A DNA stretch of 64,000 nt from Pseudocoprococcus catus (GCF_019734885.1 NZ_JAAXCM010000049.1:1-64000), one strand, 5' to 3'. Shown: positions 42,266 to 51,269, counted from the first letter of the stretch. A program made the numbers and translations. The notes: generated from the sequence alone by a model not told the origin.

Positions 42266-43435
42266 ATGTTAATCAAAGGAAAATATACAACAGCGCAGGT
42301 TTATACAACTAAAAATGTTGAGACAGTGATTGAAGATTATGCTGCATCACAGATTCAGGCACTCTGTGATCAGCCGATAAATGAAGGATGTCAGATCGCC
42401 GTGATGCCGGATGTGCATGCGGGAATCGTTGGGACAATTGGATATACTCAGACTGTCGGCAAAGCGATCATGCCGAATGTGGTCGGGATTGATATCGGCT
42501 GCGGGATGACATTAGCACGGGTAAAAGGACGAATTAAGGATTTTCAGAAACTGGATACGGTGATAAGGGAGAAGGTTCCGGCGGGATTTGCTATAAGAGA
42601 CGATGCACTTCGCATGGCTGATGAAATAGATCTTTCAGAAATGCATTGCTATAAAAATATACAGGCAGACAAAGCATATCGGTCGATTGGTACGCTGGGC
42701 GGCGGCAATCATTTTATAGAGGTGGATCAGGGAGAAGATGGAGATTTTTATCTTGTGATTCATTCCGGAAGCAGGCATCTTGGGATTGAGGTGACGAATT
42801 TTTATATCAATCAGGGTGAGAAAGTACTGAAGGAAAAAGGTTGTTCAGTTCCTCATGAGACAACATATCTTGAAGGACAGCTGATGCAGGAATATCTTGA
42901 AGATTTGCAGATTGTACAGAAGTATGCGGATATTAACAGACAGGCGATATTGGCAGAGGTTATAAAAGGAATGAAGTGGAAGGTTCAGGACACTTACAGC
43001 TGTATTCATAACTATGTGGAGTCAGCAGACACAACATTTACCGGTACACCAATCATTCGAAAAGGTGCTATTTCAGCAAAAGCAGGAGAAAAGGTGATTA
43101 TTCCGGTGAATATGCAGGCAGGGATCATTCTTGGAACAGGACTGGGAAATGATGCATGGAATCAGTCGGCACCCCATGGAGCGGGACGGCTTTATAAGCG
43201 TTCAGCTGTGAAGGAGCATTTTACGGTGTCGCAGTTTAAAAAAGCAATGCAGGGGATTTATTCTACCTGTATCGATGAGGGGACACTTGATGAAGCACCA
43301 TTTGCTTATCGGTGTATGGATGACATACTTGAAGTAATTGGGGAGACTGTGTGTGTCGATCAGATTATTCGGCCAATCTATAATTTTAAGGCTGGAAGAA
43401 AGAAAAAGCGAAATACTTTGAAAGATGAGAAATAG
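42266..43435 (+). CDS. rtcB: RtcB-family RNA ligase
   Basis: 389 residues; I take the second ATG of ATGATG (42266), with GAGGTG just upstream, giving MLIKGKYTTAQVYT as in short bacterial RtcB. RtcB joins 2',3'-cyclic phosphate or 3'-phosphate ends to 5'-OH ends using GTP and Mn2+. Visible motifs: MPDVHAGIVGTIGYT, DIGCGM with the metal-binding Cys, GGGNHFIEV, IHSGSRHLG, and APHGAGR with the guanylylated His. Length suits the short RtcB2-like branch. It lies among phosphoesterase genes, suggesting an RNA end-healing neighbourhood. Confidence 0.93.
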   Translation: MLIKGKYTTAQVYTTKNVETVIEDYAASQIQALCDQPINEGCQIAVMPDVHAGIVGTIGYTQTVGKAIMPNVVGIDIGCGMTLARVKGRIKDFQKLDTVIREKVPAGFAIRDDALRMADEIDLSEMHCYKNIQADKAYRSIGTLGGGNHFIEVDQGEDGDFYLVIHSGSRHLGIEVTNFYINQGEKVLKEKGCSVPHETTYLEGQLMQEYLEDLQIVQKYADINRQAILAEVIKGMKWKVQDTYSCIHNYVESADTTFTGTPIIRKGAISAKAGEKVIIPVNMQAGIILGTGLGNDAWNQSAPHGAGRLYKRSAVKEHFTVSQFKKAMQGIYSTCIDEGTLDEAPFAYRCMDDILEVIGETVCVDQIIRPIYNFKAGRKKKRNTLKDEK

Positions 43436-43483
43436 ACAAATATCAGATAGATTAGCAGTCAGGCTATCAGAAAGCAGGTAAAA

Positions 43484-44425
43484 TTGGCTGAGTATATAAC
43501 AGGGGATTGTCACGGTGATTTTCAAAAGGTTGAAGTGTTTTGCAGACGGATGCAGACAACAATCGAAGATTGTATGATTATTCTTGGTGATGCGGGAATT
43601 AATTACTGTATGGATCATCGGGATACGGAGAGAAAAAAGTATTTGGCAGGGCTTCCGATTACAGTTTTTTGTGTATATGGTAATCATGAGGAAAGACCTT
43701 CTTCCATTTCTTCTTACAGGAAGAAGAAATGGAAAAATGGCACCGTTTATTTTGAGCCGGAATATCCGAATCTGATCTTTGCGAAAGACGGTGAAATCTA
43801 TGAATTTTCAGGCAAAAAGGTATTGGTTATTGGTGGTGCCGGCAGTCCGGATAAGGCCTATCGAATGATGACCGGTCTGCCGTGGTTTGAAGATGAACAG
43901 CCGAATGAATCAATCAAAAATTATACGGAGCAGCAAATAGTAGAAAGCCGTTGGAAAGTAGATTATGTGTTGTCTCATACATGTCCGCTGGTGTATAGGC
44001 CTGAAAAATCATTATATACTTTATCAGACCCCAAATCGATAGACTTATCAACAGAAAGATGGCTGGAAACACTTGCGGCAAACCTGCAGTATGAGCGATG
44101 GTATTTTTGACATTATCATGATAATCGGGTTTATGTGGATGCAGAAATGCTTTACGATGCGATTAAGCTGCTTGGATTGAAAGAAACGCTTCAGAAACAG
44201 GGAAGGCCGGAATATCGAAAAGATGAGGCGGTTATTTTTTCAACGAAGATCAATGGCATGGAAGTCGATGGATATGGTACAATTAAGCAAGTACATGCTT
44301 ATGGAACAAAAATGATGGACCGGGAAGTTACCTATGATATTTATGGGATCAAAAGCGGCGGTGCCGGGGCAAAGGAATTGTTTGAGAACATAGCGGAATC
44401 GCAGTTGATGTCTGCGATTTTATAG
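43484..44425 (+). pseudogene. Metallophosphoesterase with in-frame TGA
   Basis: TTG start at 43484 with a weak AGG site. The N-terminal part has ITGDCHGDFQKV (D-x-H), ILGDAGINY (GD), VYGNHEER (GNHE) and VLSHTCP (H). The frame is closed by TGA at 44108-44110 inside WYF-stop-HYHDN, where homologues have WYFGHYH, the GHxH metal site. Translation continues in the same frame to 44425 with YVDAEMLYDAIKLLG and a C-terminal segment GYGTIKQVHAYGTK. A GGA-to-TGA change (one base) would explain it. Without the GHxH the product from the first part should be inactive. Confidence 0.75.
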
Positions 44426-44478
44426 ACGATTGACTAAAATTAAGAACAGATGAGATTTTGAGAGAGGAGTGACAGGCA

Positions 44479-45066
44479 ATGAAGTATTATATCAGTGATT
44501 TACATTTATTTCATGAAAACGCCATTGCCTTTGATCCTCGGCCATTTGCGTCATTGCAGGAAATGCATGATACGATTTTAAAGAACTGGAATGACCGTGT
44601 GACCAATGGGGATATGGTATATATTTTAGGTGATGTGAGCATGCGCGGCAAAAAGGAAGAGCTGATTGCATTCGTGGCTCAGTTAAAAGGGCGTAAAGTG
44701 TTGATCAAGGGGAATCATGATGACGTTTCTGATTACCGTTATCAGCAGTTGTTTCATGAAATCTGCGATTATAAAGAAATGCATGACACGATTGGTAAGG
44801 AGCATTATAGTCTGGTTTTGAGCCATTATCCGATTTTCAGTTGGAGGAACATGGGACGAGGAAGAATTCTCCTGTATGGGCATACCCATGAGAGTGAGGA
44901 AGACAGGTTTTATCAGAAGTGTCTGTCCGAGATGAGGGCGAATGACTGCCGGCATGTCTATGAAGCGGAAGAATTAAGAGCCTATAACGTTGGATGTATG
45001 CGGGATTATATGAATTATACGCCGAGAACGTTGGAAGAAATTCTGAATTCAAGGAGTAAGGTGTAA
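44479..45066 (+). CDS. Metallophosphoesterase family protein
   Basis: 195 residues, GAGAGGAG site. Calcineurin-like motifs are complete: ISDLHLFHENAI (D-x-H), ILGDVSMRG (GD), LIKGNHDD (GNHD), VLSHYPIF (H) and LLYGHTHESEED (GHxH). Close in type to the phage- and chromosome-encoded phosphoesterases of unknown substrate. It follows a decayed phosphoesterase gene and RtcB in the same direction, so it may be the functional phosphatase of the group. Confidence 0.9.
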   Translation: MKYYISDLHLFHENAIAFDPRPFASLQEMHDTILKNWNDRVTNGDMVYILGDVSMRGKKEELIAFVAQLKGRKVLIKGNHDDVSDYRYQQLFHEICDYKEMHDTIGKEHYSLVLSHYPIFSWRNMGRGRILLYGHTHESEEDRFYQKCLSEMRANDCRHVYEAEELRAYNVGCMRDYMNYTPRTLEEILNSRSKV

Positions 45067-45193
45067 AGAATGATTTATTTAATAACAATGGAAGGAATCT
45101 ATCCATTCCGGCAGGCAGTCTTTACATGAAAAGTGAAGATGTTTTGTACGAGATTAAAAAGATCCAGCAGGAAGAGGCATTTGTGAGATGAAC

Positions 45194-45224
45194 AAAGGGG
45201 CGTATCATTGTGATACGCCCCTTT
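45194..45224. terminator. Bidirectional terminator
   Basis: A perfect 14-bp stem AAAGGGGCGTATCA/TGATACGCCCCTTT with a 3-nt loop between convergent genes. Before it, 45067-45193 holds only two short ORFs (45126-45191 is 21 codons) without recognisable content. Confidence 0.85.
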
Positions 45225-45250
45225 ACTGTATCAAAAAGATTCAATAGATT

Positions 45251-46096
45251 TTACAATCCCTGCACATGTTCCACCAGTCTGGATACAAATCCAGCCGTAA
45301 TATCATCCTTGTCCAGTTCATGATTAAATTCAACGATATCCATCGCCTGAACCGGCAGCCGTGTCAGCAGCTCATCCATCATCAGGAAGACGTCGTCTTC
45401 ATTGAAACCTTCCGGAACGGGAACGGAGACGCCAGGCATCAGTTTCGGATCCATGGAATCAATATCGAAGCTGACATGAACAGCCGGGCAGTGGCTGAGA
45501 TAGTCAATACTTTCGTTCAGACAGTTCTGAAGACCGTGTTCCATAATATAATCCCATTTATAATAACGAATATGGTGTTCTTTGAGAATTTCTGCTTCCG
45601 GCGGATCAATGTCACGCAGGCCAAGCATAACAATGTTGCCTGATTTTAACTTGATGCTGTCATCCAGAAAATGTGTCAGGGAAGGTTCACCAAGTCCCAG
45701 GAGTGCAGCCACCGGCATTCCGTGAATATTGCCGGTAACCGTTGTCTTGTCAGTGTTGATATCCGGGTGCGCATCAATCCAGATCAGCCCGGTTTCGCCT
45801 TTGGTATAAACGGATGTAGCGGATACAGAACCCATGGCGGCACTGTGATCTCCGGCAATCATCAGAGGGCGATGCCCAGATGTTAGAATATGGTAACCTT
45901 GCTTGGCAATGCCTTCGCAGGTAGCGCATACACTTTCGAGATTCTTCAGATTGGCACGGAAAGGTCCCTTACACGTGATTTCTGGAACTTTATTCATTTG
46001 AAGATTTTTAAAATTTTCTGTTAAATAGTCGATACTTTTGATTAATCCCTTTGCACCGACGCCGTAGTGGGTCGGACAGCCGTATAATTCAAACAT
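45251..46096 (-). CDS. rocF: Arginase-family ureohydrolase (probable arginase)
   Basis: 281 residues on the minus strand; GGAGG lies six to ten bases before the ATG at 46096. It hydrolyses arginine to ornithine and urea (agmatinase or formiminoglutamase are the alternatives). The binuclear Mn2+ motifs are complete: AGDHSAAMG, IDAHPDINT (DAHxD), NIHGMPVA and SFDIDSMDP, then VPVPEGF and EFNHELD. The GNIHGMPVA loop fits arginase best. It has its own promoter upstream at 46162-46190. Confidence 0.9.
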   Translation of the reverse strand: MFELYGCPTHYGVGAKGLIKSIDYLTENFKNLQMNKVPEITCKGPFRANLKNLESVCATCEGIAKQGYHILTSGHRPLMIAGDHSAAMGSVSATSVYTKGETGLIWIDAHPDINTDKTTVTGNIHGMPVAALLGLGEPSLTHFLDDSIKLKSGNIVMLGLRDIDPPEAEILKEHHIRYYKWDYIMEHGLQNCLNESIDYLSHCPAVHVSFDIDSMDPKLMPGVSVPVPEGFNEDDVFLMMDELLTRLPVQAMDIVEFNHELDKDDITAGFVSRLVEHVQGL

Positions 46097-46161
46097 GATT
46101 GCCTCCAATAAATCAATGTCTGTGATCGAATGAGATATCAGACATTTCTTAAGTTTACTGC

Positions 46162-46190
46162 ACTATAACACGGGTCAACTGGTCTGTCAA
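46162..46190 (-). promoter_or_regulatory. Promoter of the arginase gene
   Basis: On the minus strand TTGACA (46190-46185), 17 bases, TATAGT (46167-46162). Confidence 0.8.
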
Positions 46191-46326
46191 TTTAATGGAA
46201 TAAAGCCTATAGGACATGAAATGCATAAAAAAATGTATAAATATGGAAATATACACTTACATTGGAAGTGAGTCAAACATCATCCTGAAACATAATATAG
46301 TATAACCCCATTTTTGGAGTTATGTC

Positions 46327-47850
46327 ATGATTTTGAAAGCATTGTTTGAAGGGATTCCGGCAGTATTGTGTCAGGGCAGCTGGGATACTGATATAGCATC
46401 CATTGCAATGTGTTCGAAAGAGGTAACAAATAACAGCCTGTTCATCTGCATTAAGGGTATGGAGCAGGATGGCCATCAATATATTCAAGAAGCAGCAGAG
46501 AGAGGAGCAGCAGCATGCCTGGTTGAAGAGGCTTTCTGGAAGAAGTCGGCATCCATGCATGGAAATCTGAAGCAGCCTGAGAAAAAGACATCCGCATATG
46601 GGAAACTGAAGCTGCCTGAGCAAATGACGATTGTATCTGTGCAAAATACGCGAGAAGCAGCAGCCTGGGCGGCAGCTGCTTTTTATCGTTATCCGTCAAA
46701 GGAATTAAAAGTGATCGGGATTACCGGCACAAAGGGAAAAACATCCACAACGTTTATGATCCGGGATATTCTGGAAGCCGCCGGGTATAAAACGGGCCTT
46801 CTGGGCACAATAGATTATGAGATTGGTGAAGAGAAAAAACGGGCGGAGCGGACAACACCGGAGGCGATTGATGTTCAGCGTTATCTGAGAAAAATGGCAG
46901 ACAGCGGATGCCGTTTTGCAGTGATGGAAGTCTCTTCTCAAGGATTAAAACTTCACCGCTCGGATGGCATTTTATTTGATATGGGGGTTTTTACGAATCT
47001 TGGAAGAGATCATATCGGCCCGAAAGAACATAAAGATATGGCGGAATATGCGCATTATAAAAGTCTACTGTTTCAAAAGTGCTGCTTTGGGATCGGCAAC
47101 ATAGATGATCCCTATTATAGGGAAATATTTAAAGATGCCTCATGTCAGGTTTGTACCTATAGCTGTAGGCAAAAAGCGGATGTTCAGGCTTCAGATATAA
47201 TGTTAGTCAACCGTAACGGACAATTGGGTACATTTTTTAAAGTCAATGGGGAAGAATATGCAGTATCAGCACCGGGGGAGTTTTCTGTTTATAATGCAGT
47301 GGCGGCAATCACCGTATGCAGACACTATGGTATTGATCAGGAGATTATCCGAAAAGCACTGAAGACAATCAGTGTTCCCGGAAGGGTGGAAGTTATTGAC
47401 AATGACAGGGGATATCTGCTTCTGATCGATTATGCCCATAATGCCATGAGTCTGAAAAATATACTGGAGACGATGCGCCGGTATCATCCTAGACAACTGT
47501 GGGTTCTTTTCGGATGCGGCGGAGGCAGATCAGCAGCAAGGCGCAGAGAGATGGGCCGTGTGGCAGGAAAATATGCAGACTTTACAGTGATTACATCGGA
47601 TAATCCAAGATATGAGGAACCGGAGCGGATTATGCAGACAATTGAGGAGGGAATGAAGGAAACAAAGGGACAATATCAAATGATGGTTGATCGTAAAGAA
47701 GCCATGCGGTTTATGCTGGCACAGGGACGGCCGGGAGATATTTTGATCCTGGCGGGAAAGGGCCATGAACAGTATCAGGAGATCAAAGGAGACTATTTGC
47801 CGTTCAATGAAAGAAAAATTGCGCAGGAAATCCTGGCGGATCTTGACTAA
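46327..47850 (+). CDS. murE: UDP-MurNAc-L-Ala-D-Glu:meso-diaminopimelate ligase
   Basis: 507 residues, TTTGGAG site. Adds meso-DAP to the UDP-muramyl dipeptide. Motifs: ITGTKGKTSTTFMI (P-loop), EVSSQGLKLHR, LIDYAHNAMSLKNIL, FGCGGGRSAARRREMG and the DAP-selecting DNPR at 425-428, then LILAGKGHEQYQ. A linker near residues 77-102 is a recent-looking tandem duplication (GNLKQPEKKTSA then GKLKLPEQ; bases ~46542-46620). Followed by spoVAB; stop codon is directly followed by the shared hairpin motif at 47851. This is the canonical MurE of the window. Confidence 0.93.
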   Translation: MILKALFEGIPAVLCQGSWDTDIASIAMCSKEVTNNSLFICIKGMEQDGHQYIQEAAERGAAACLVEEAFWKKSASMHGNLKQPEKKTSAYGKLKLPEQMTIVSVQNTREAAAWAAAAFYRYPSKELKVIGITGTKGKTSTTFMIRDILEAAGYKTGLLGTIDYEIGEEKKRAERTTPEAIDVQRYLRKMADSGCRFAVMEVSSQGLKLHRSDGILFDMGVFTNLGRDHIGPKEHKDMAEYAHYKSLLFQKCCFGIGNIDDPYYREIFKDASCQVCTYSCRQKADVQASDIMLVNRNGQLGTFFKVNGEEYAVSAPGEFSVYNAVAAITVCRHYGIDQEIIRKALKTISVPGRVEVIDNDRGYLLLIDYAHNAMSLKNILETMRRYHPRQLWVLFGCGGGRSAARRREMGRVAGKYADFTVITSDNPRYEEPERIMQTIEEGMKETKGQYQMMVDRKEAMRFMLAQGRPGDILILAGKGHEQYQEIKGDYLPFNERKIAQEILADLD

Positions 47851-47876
47851 TACATCATTTTCGAAATAACGATGTA
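47851..47876 (+). repeat. Hairpin after murE stop, shared with the ATP-grasp 3' end
   Basis: TACATC...GATGTA encloses TTTTCGAAATAAC; the first 20 bases match 34085-34104 at 19 positions. Both copies begin right after a stop codon of a ligase gene. Confidence 0.6.
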
Positions 47877-47919
47877 TTTAGAAGGCTGCAGAAAAAGTTT
47901 TAATGGAGGAACAGAGAAA

Positions 47920-48336
47920 ATGAAGGCATTGATTTTATGGGGGATCGGTATGTCGGGCGGAATCGCAGTGGCGGCGGGATTATTTACCTTCCTTGTAATT
48001 ACGGGAATTCCCCATCGGTTAATGACGATCACTCACACGACGGCCTATGGCGGATGGTATGAATGGATGTTTGTGCTGGGTGGTGCGCTTGGTAATGCAG
48101 TCTGGCTGACAGATACAGCAGTAAAAATACCGGCAGGGATGTTTCTGGCAGGTGCAGCAGGCCTTTTGGTCGGGATATTTATCGGGTGTCTGATCGGAGC
48201 GATTGCAGAGGTGCTGGATGCGTTGCCGGTGTTTTTCAAAAGAATCGGTATCCGTCAGGGCATCGGTGTCGTCATTTTCTGGATGGCCGTCGGCAAAACA
48301 CTGGGGGCCTGGATGTGGTATTTTATATTGACATAA
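47920..48336 (+). CDS. spoVAB: Stage V sporulation protein AB
   Basis: 138 residues; ATG at 47920 after GGAGGA (nine bases); the earlier in-frame ATG lies within the murE 3' hairpin. About four hydrophobic segments. TGIPHRLMTITHTT, YEWMFVLGGALGN, GCLIGAIAEVLDALPVFFKRIG and GKTLGAWMWYF match the SpoVAB family. Part of the spore dipicolinic-acid channel complex. It follows murE rather than spoVAA (31948). Confidence 0.85.
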   Translation: MKALILWGIGMSGGIAVAAGLFTFLVITGIPHRLMTITHTTAYGGWYEWMFVLGGALGNAVWLTDTAVKIPAGMFLAGAAGLLVGIFIGCLIGAIAEVLDALPVFFKRIGIRQGIGVVIFWMAVGKTLGAWMWYFILT

Positions 48337-48414
48337 ATGCCAGTATAAAATAGAAGCAGGTATAGATTGAAGAATATGGAGGCGGGATACTGATTGATCA
48401 GAAGAAAGGTGTGA

Positions 48415-48948
48415 ATGAAACAGATGGAAAGTGAAAAGCAGACAAAAAATGAAAAACAAACAAAAGGTGAAAAACGGATGGAAGATGAAAAACAGGCTGC
48501 CAGGAAGAGGCGGGATAAACGATATAATGATTACGTGAAACAGGTAACACCGAAACATAACTGCCTTTTAAATATGCTGAAAGCATTTGTTAGCGGAGGC
48601 TTCATTTGCGCCATCGGGCAGATGTTTTCGGATTGGTACGGCAGTATGGGACTTATGAAGGATGAGGTGTCAGGATATACAACGCTGTCGTTAATATTGA
48701 TCAGTGTGATCCTGACATGTCTGAACTGGGTGGGGCCCATCACAAAATTTGCCGGTGCGGGCTATCTGGTGCCGATTACAGGCTTTGCCAATTCGGTGGC
48801 AGCATGTGCACTGGAATTTAAAGCTGAAGGAGAAGTTTTTGGTGTGGGCTGCAAGATATTTACCATTGCAGGCCCGGTGATCCTGTACGGCATTGTCACC
48901 AGCTGGGTACTGGGAGCAATTTATTGGGTGGTGCAGATGTTTGCTTAG
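48415..48948 (+). CDS. spoVAC: Stage V sporulation protein AC
   Basis: 177 residues, AAAGG site. The first ~35 residues are a charged low-complexity repeat (EKQTKN, EKQTKG, EKRMED, EKQA). Then YNDYVKQVTPKHNCLLNMLKAF, a membrane domain with several hydrophobic segments, and GYLVPITGFANSVAACALEFKAEG, a SpoVAC hallmark. A mechanosensitive membrane component of the DPA channel. The partners spoVAD and spoVAE usually follow but are absent here; glmS comes next. Confidence 0.88.
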   Translation: MKQMESEKQTKNEKQTKGEKRMEDEKQAARKRRDKRYNDYVKQVTPKHNCLLNMLKAFVSGGFICAIGQMFSDWYGSMGLMKDEVSGYTTLSLILISVILTCLNWVGPITKFAGAGYLVPITGFANSVAACALEFKAEGEVFGVGCKIFTIAGPVILYGIVTSWVLGAIYWVVQMFA

Positions 48949-48974
48949 GATAATATCAGGGAAGTGCGCCGCAA

Positions 48975-49027
48975 TCAGGTCTGCAGATGAAGAGAAAACT
49001 GTCAGGTCTGCAGATGAAGAGAAAACT
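48975..49027 (+). repeat. Tandem 26-bp direct repeat ahead of the glmS promoter
   Basis: Two identical 26-base units (48975-49000 and 49002-49027) containing AGGTCTGCAGATGAAGAG, one base apart. The second unit ends inside the -35 box of the glmS promoter. Confidence 0.85.
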
Positions 49028-49055
49028 TGACAAAACAGCTGACTTGTTATAGTAT
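49027..49055 (+). promoter_or_regulatory. Promoter of glmS
   Basis: TTGACA at 49027-49032 with TATAGT at 49048 (15 bases) or TAGTAT at 49050 (17 bases), about 55 bases before the ribozyme cleavage site. Confidence 0.72.
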
Positions 49056-49104
49056 ACAAAAGAAACTTTGATAACTGAATAGATGGATTCACCATAATTT
49101 TTTC

Positions 49105-49285
49105 TTTAAGCGCCATGTACCGGAGTGATCCGGTTAACGAGGAGAAGGGTGATCGAAGATTCGGCGGATGCCCTTTCGCACATCCCGGTGCGGATATATT
49201 GACAAATATGCAGGCAACTGCAAAACAAAACAATATAACGGGAACTGATGAGATCAGATAGTGAAGCATCAAAGATGATTATGAG
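49105..49285 (+). ncRNA. glmS ribozyme
   Basis: The catalytic core is recognisable: AAGCGCC at 49108-49114 with the cleavage site expected 5' of G49110, then AACGAGGAGAAGGGT, ATCGAAGATTCGGCGGATG and CCC closing P2/P2.1 helices, followed by P3-P4 sequence. It lies in the 5' UTR of glmS. Glucosamine-6-phosphate acts as a cofactor for self-cleavage, leading to mRNA decay and feedback control. The 3' boundary is approximate. Confidence 0.95.
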
Positions 49286-49344
49286 ACGTATGAGGCTGGC
49301 AAAACAGCTGAGTACATGAATATATAGATTAGTGAGGAAAAATT

Positions 49345-51165
49345 ATGTGTGGAATAGTAGGTTATACAGGTAAACAGAGTGTTGCAAAGCAGATTCTGGA
49401 TGCATTGGAACTGCTGGAGTATCGTGGTTATGACAGTGCCGGTATGGCAATTGTTGATGAGATAAACGGTCAGGTGCAGATCCGCAAGCGTGCCGGAAGA
49501 GTAGCAGACCTTGAAAAGGTATGGAAGGCTAATCCGGTGAATGGTATTTGCGGTATTGGTCATACACGTTGGGCAACCCATGGCGGTGTCAGCGATGTGA
49601 ATGCACATCCGCATCGTGCAGGACGTGTCACATTGGTTCACAATGGTATTATTGAGAATTATGAAGAGCTGAAGGATCATTTTGGCCTGGCGGATGAACT
49701 GATTTCTGATACAGACAGTGAAGTTGTTGCTGCGGTATTGAACCGTTTTTATACAGGTGATCCGCACGAAGCACTTTTCCAGACAGTGAAATGCCTAAAA
49801 GGTACTTTTGCCCTTGTGGTTATTTTTGATGATATCCCGGATGTGATTTTTGCTATCCGTAATGTCAGCCCAATCGTTGCCGCTTATCGTGAAGACGGTA
49901 CCATGCTGGCATCTGATGTGGCTGCTCTTGGCGGTCAGGCAACAAGCTATATGGTAGTTCCTGAATATCACGTCGTTGAACTGCATACAGATGACATCCG
50001 TGTTTATAATATGAAGAATGAACTTTGCGAGGCAGAATTCCTGGATATTGACTGGGATACAACAAGAGCAGGCAAAGGCAACTATCCATTCTATATGGAG
50101 AAAGAAATCATGGAACAGCCGGAAGCAATCAAGGCAACACTGGCACCTAGATATGTGGATGGACGCATTTCTCTGGAAGCAGACGGTGTGCCGGATGATG
50201 TTCTGAAGAACTGTGAACGTGTCTGCGTGGTAGCATGCGGTACAGCAATGCATGCCGGTCTGGTTGCACAGTCTCTGGTACGTTCAATCCTTCGTATGCA
50301 TATGGATGTGGAATACGCATCTGAGTTTATGTATATGGATCCTGTCATTGATGACAAGACACTGGTTCTGGCAATTTCCCAGTCCGGTGAAACCATTGAC
50401 ACACTGGAAGCGCTGAAGTATGCAAGAAGCCAGGGTGCGAAGAGTATTGCAGTGATCAATGTAAAGGGTTCTTCTATCGCCCGTGAAAGTGATTATGTTA
50501 TGTACACCTATGCAGGACCTGAGATTGCTGTTGCAAGTACAAAGGCTTATACAACTCAGATCGCTGCATTATTTGCATTGATCGGCCGTATGGCAGTTGT
50601 GCGCGGTGCCTTTAATGAAGAACAGGAGAAATCCTTTGTTGATGCATTGATGCAGGCTCCGGACGCCATTCAGAAGGTATTGGACAGAAAAGAAGAGATG
50701 CATCACATTGCCAGAGGCCTTCTGGAAGCCAAAGATGCTTTCATGCTGGGACGCGGTCTTGATTATGCTATCCTTCTTGAAGGTGCATTGAAGCTGAAGG
50801 AAGTTTCTTATATTCATACAGAAGCTTATGCATCCGGTGAATTAAAGCATGGTACAATTGCACTGATTACAGAGAAGACACCGGTTGTTGCTCTTGTGAC
50901 ACAGGAACGTGTCCGCGATAAGGAGCTTTCTAACATCAGAGAGGTTCAGTCCCGTGGTGCAAGTGTTGTGGTACTGGTGAAGGATAGTATTGATCTGGCA
51001 GATGCAGATTATACACATGTGTTCACACTTCCTGCCATGGATGATGTGGCAATGGCATTCCCTGCCTCAGCAGCACTGCAGCTGCTGGCATATTATGTAT
51101 CCATGGACAGAGGTCTGGATGTTGATAAGCCAAGAAACCTGGCAAAAGTTGTTACAGTAGAATAA
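49345..51165 (+). CDS. glmS: Glutamine-fructose-6-phosphate aminotransferase (isomerising)
   Basis: 606 residues, GAGGAAAA site. N-terminal nucleophile Cys2 in MCGIVGYTG; glutaminase motifs HTRWATHGG and HNGIIENYEEL; two SIS domains with ISQSGETIDTLEAL and EVSYIHTEAYASGELKHGTIAL; C-terminus DKPRNLAKVVTVE as expected. Makes glucosamine-6-phosphate for peptidoglycan. Controlled by the ribozyme upstream. Confidence 0.98.
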   Translation: MCGIVGYTGKQSVAKQILDALELLEYRGYDSAGMAIVDEINGQVQIRKRAGRVADLEKVWKANPVNGICGIGHTRWATHGGVSDVNAHPHRAGRVTLVHNGIIENYEELKDHFGLADELISDTDSEVVAAVLNRFYTGDPHEALFQTVKCLKGTFALVVIFDDIPDVIFAIRNVSPIVAAYREDGTMLASDVAALGGQATSYMVVPEYHVVELHTDDIRVYNMKNELCEAEFLDIDWDTTRAGKGNYPFYMEKEIMEQPEAIKATLAPRYVDGRISLEADGVPDDVLKNCERVCVVACGTAMHAGLVAQSLVRSILRMHMDVEYASEFMYMDPVIDDKTLVLAISQSGETIDTLEALKYARSQGAKSIAVINVKGSSIARESDYVMYTYAGPEIAVASTKAYTTQIAALFALIGRMAVVRGAFNEEQEKSFVDALMQAPDAIQKVLDRKEEMHHIARGLLEAKDAFMLGRGLDYAILLEGALKLKEVSYIHTEAYASGELKHGTIALITEKTPVVALVTQERVRDKELSNIREVQSRGASVVVLVKDSIDLADADYTHVFTLPAMDDVAMAFPASAALQLLAYYVSMDRGLDVDKPRNLAKVVTVE

Positions 51166-51269
51166 AGTGTTTAGAGCCCGGCATACCGGCCAATGGTTTG
51201 CCTTTCGGCTTGAAATCAATTTTGTATGGTGAATCTGTCTTATGTCGAAGTAAATATGTCAAAGTAAAT

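Noticed and set aside
44108-44110. Selenocysteine at the in-frame TGA of the phosphoesterase
   Set aside because: Homologues have Gly at this GHxH position and no selenocysteine insertion stem is evident after the TGA; a nonsense mutation is simpler.
45067-45193. Two very short ORFs after the last phosphoesterase
   Set aside because: 13 and 21 codons, no ribosome site of note, no recognisable motif.
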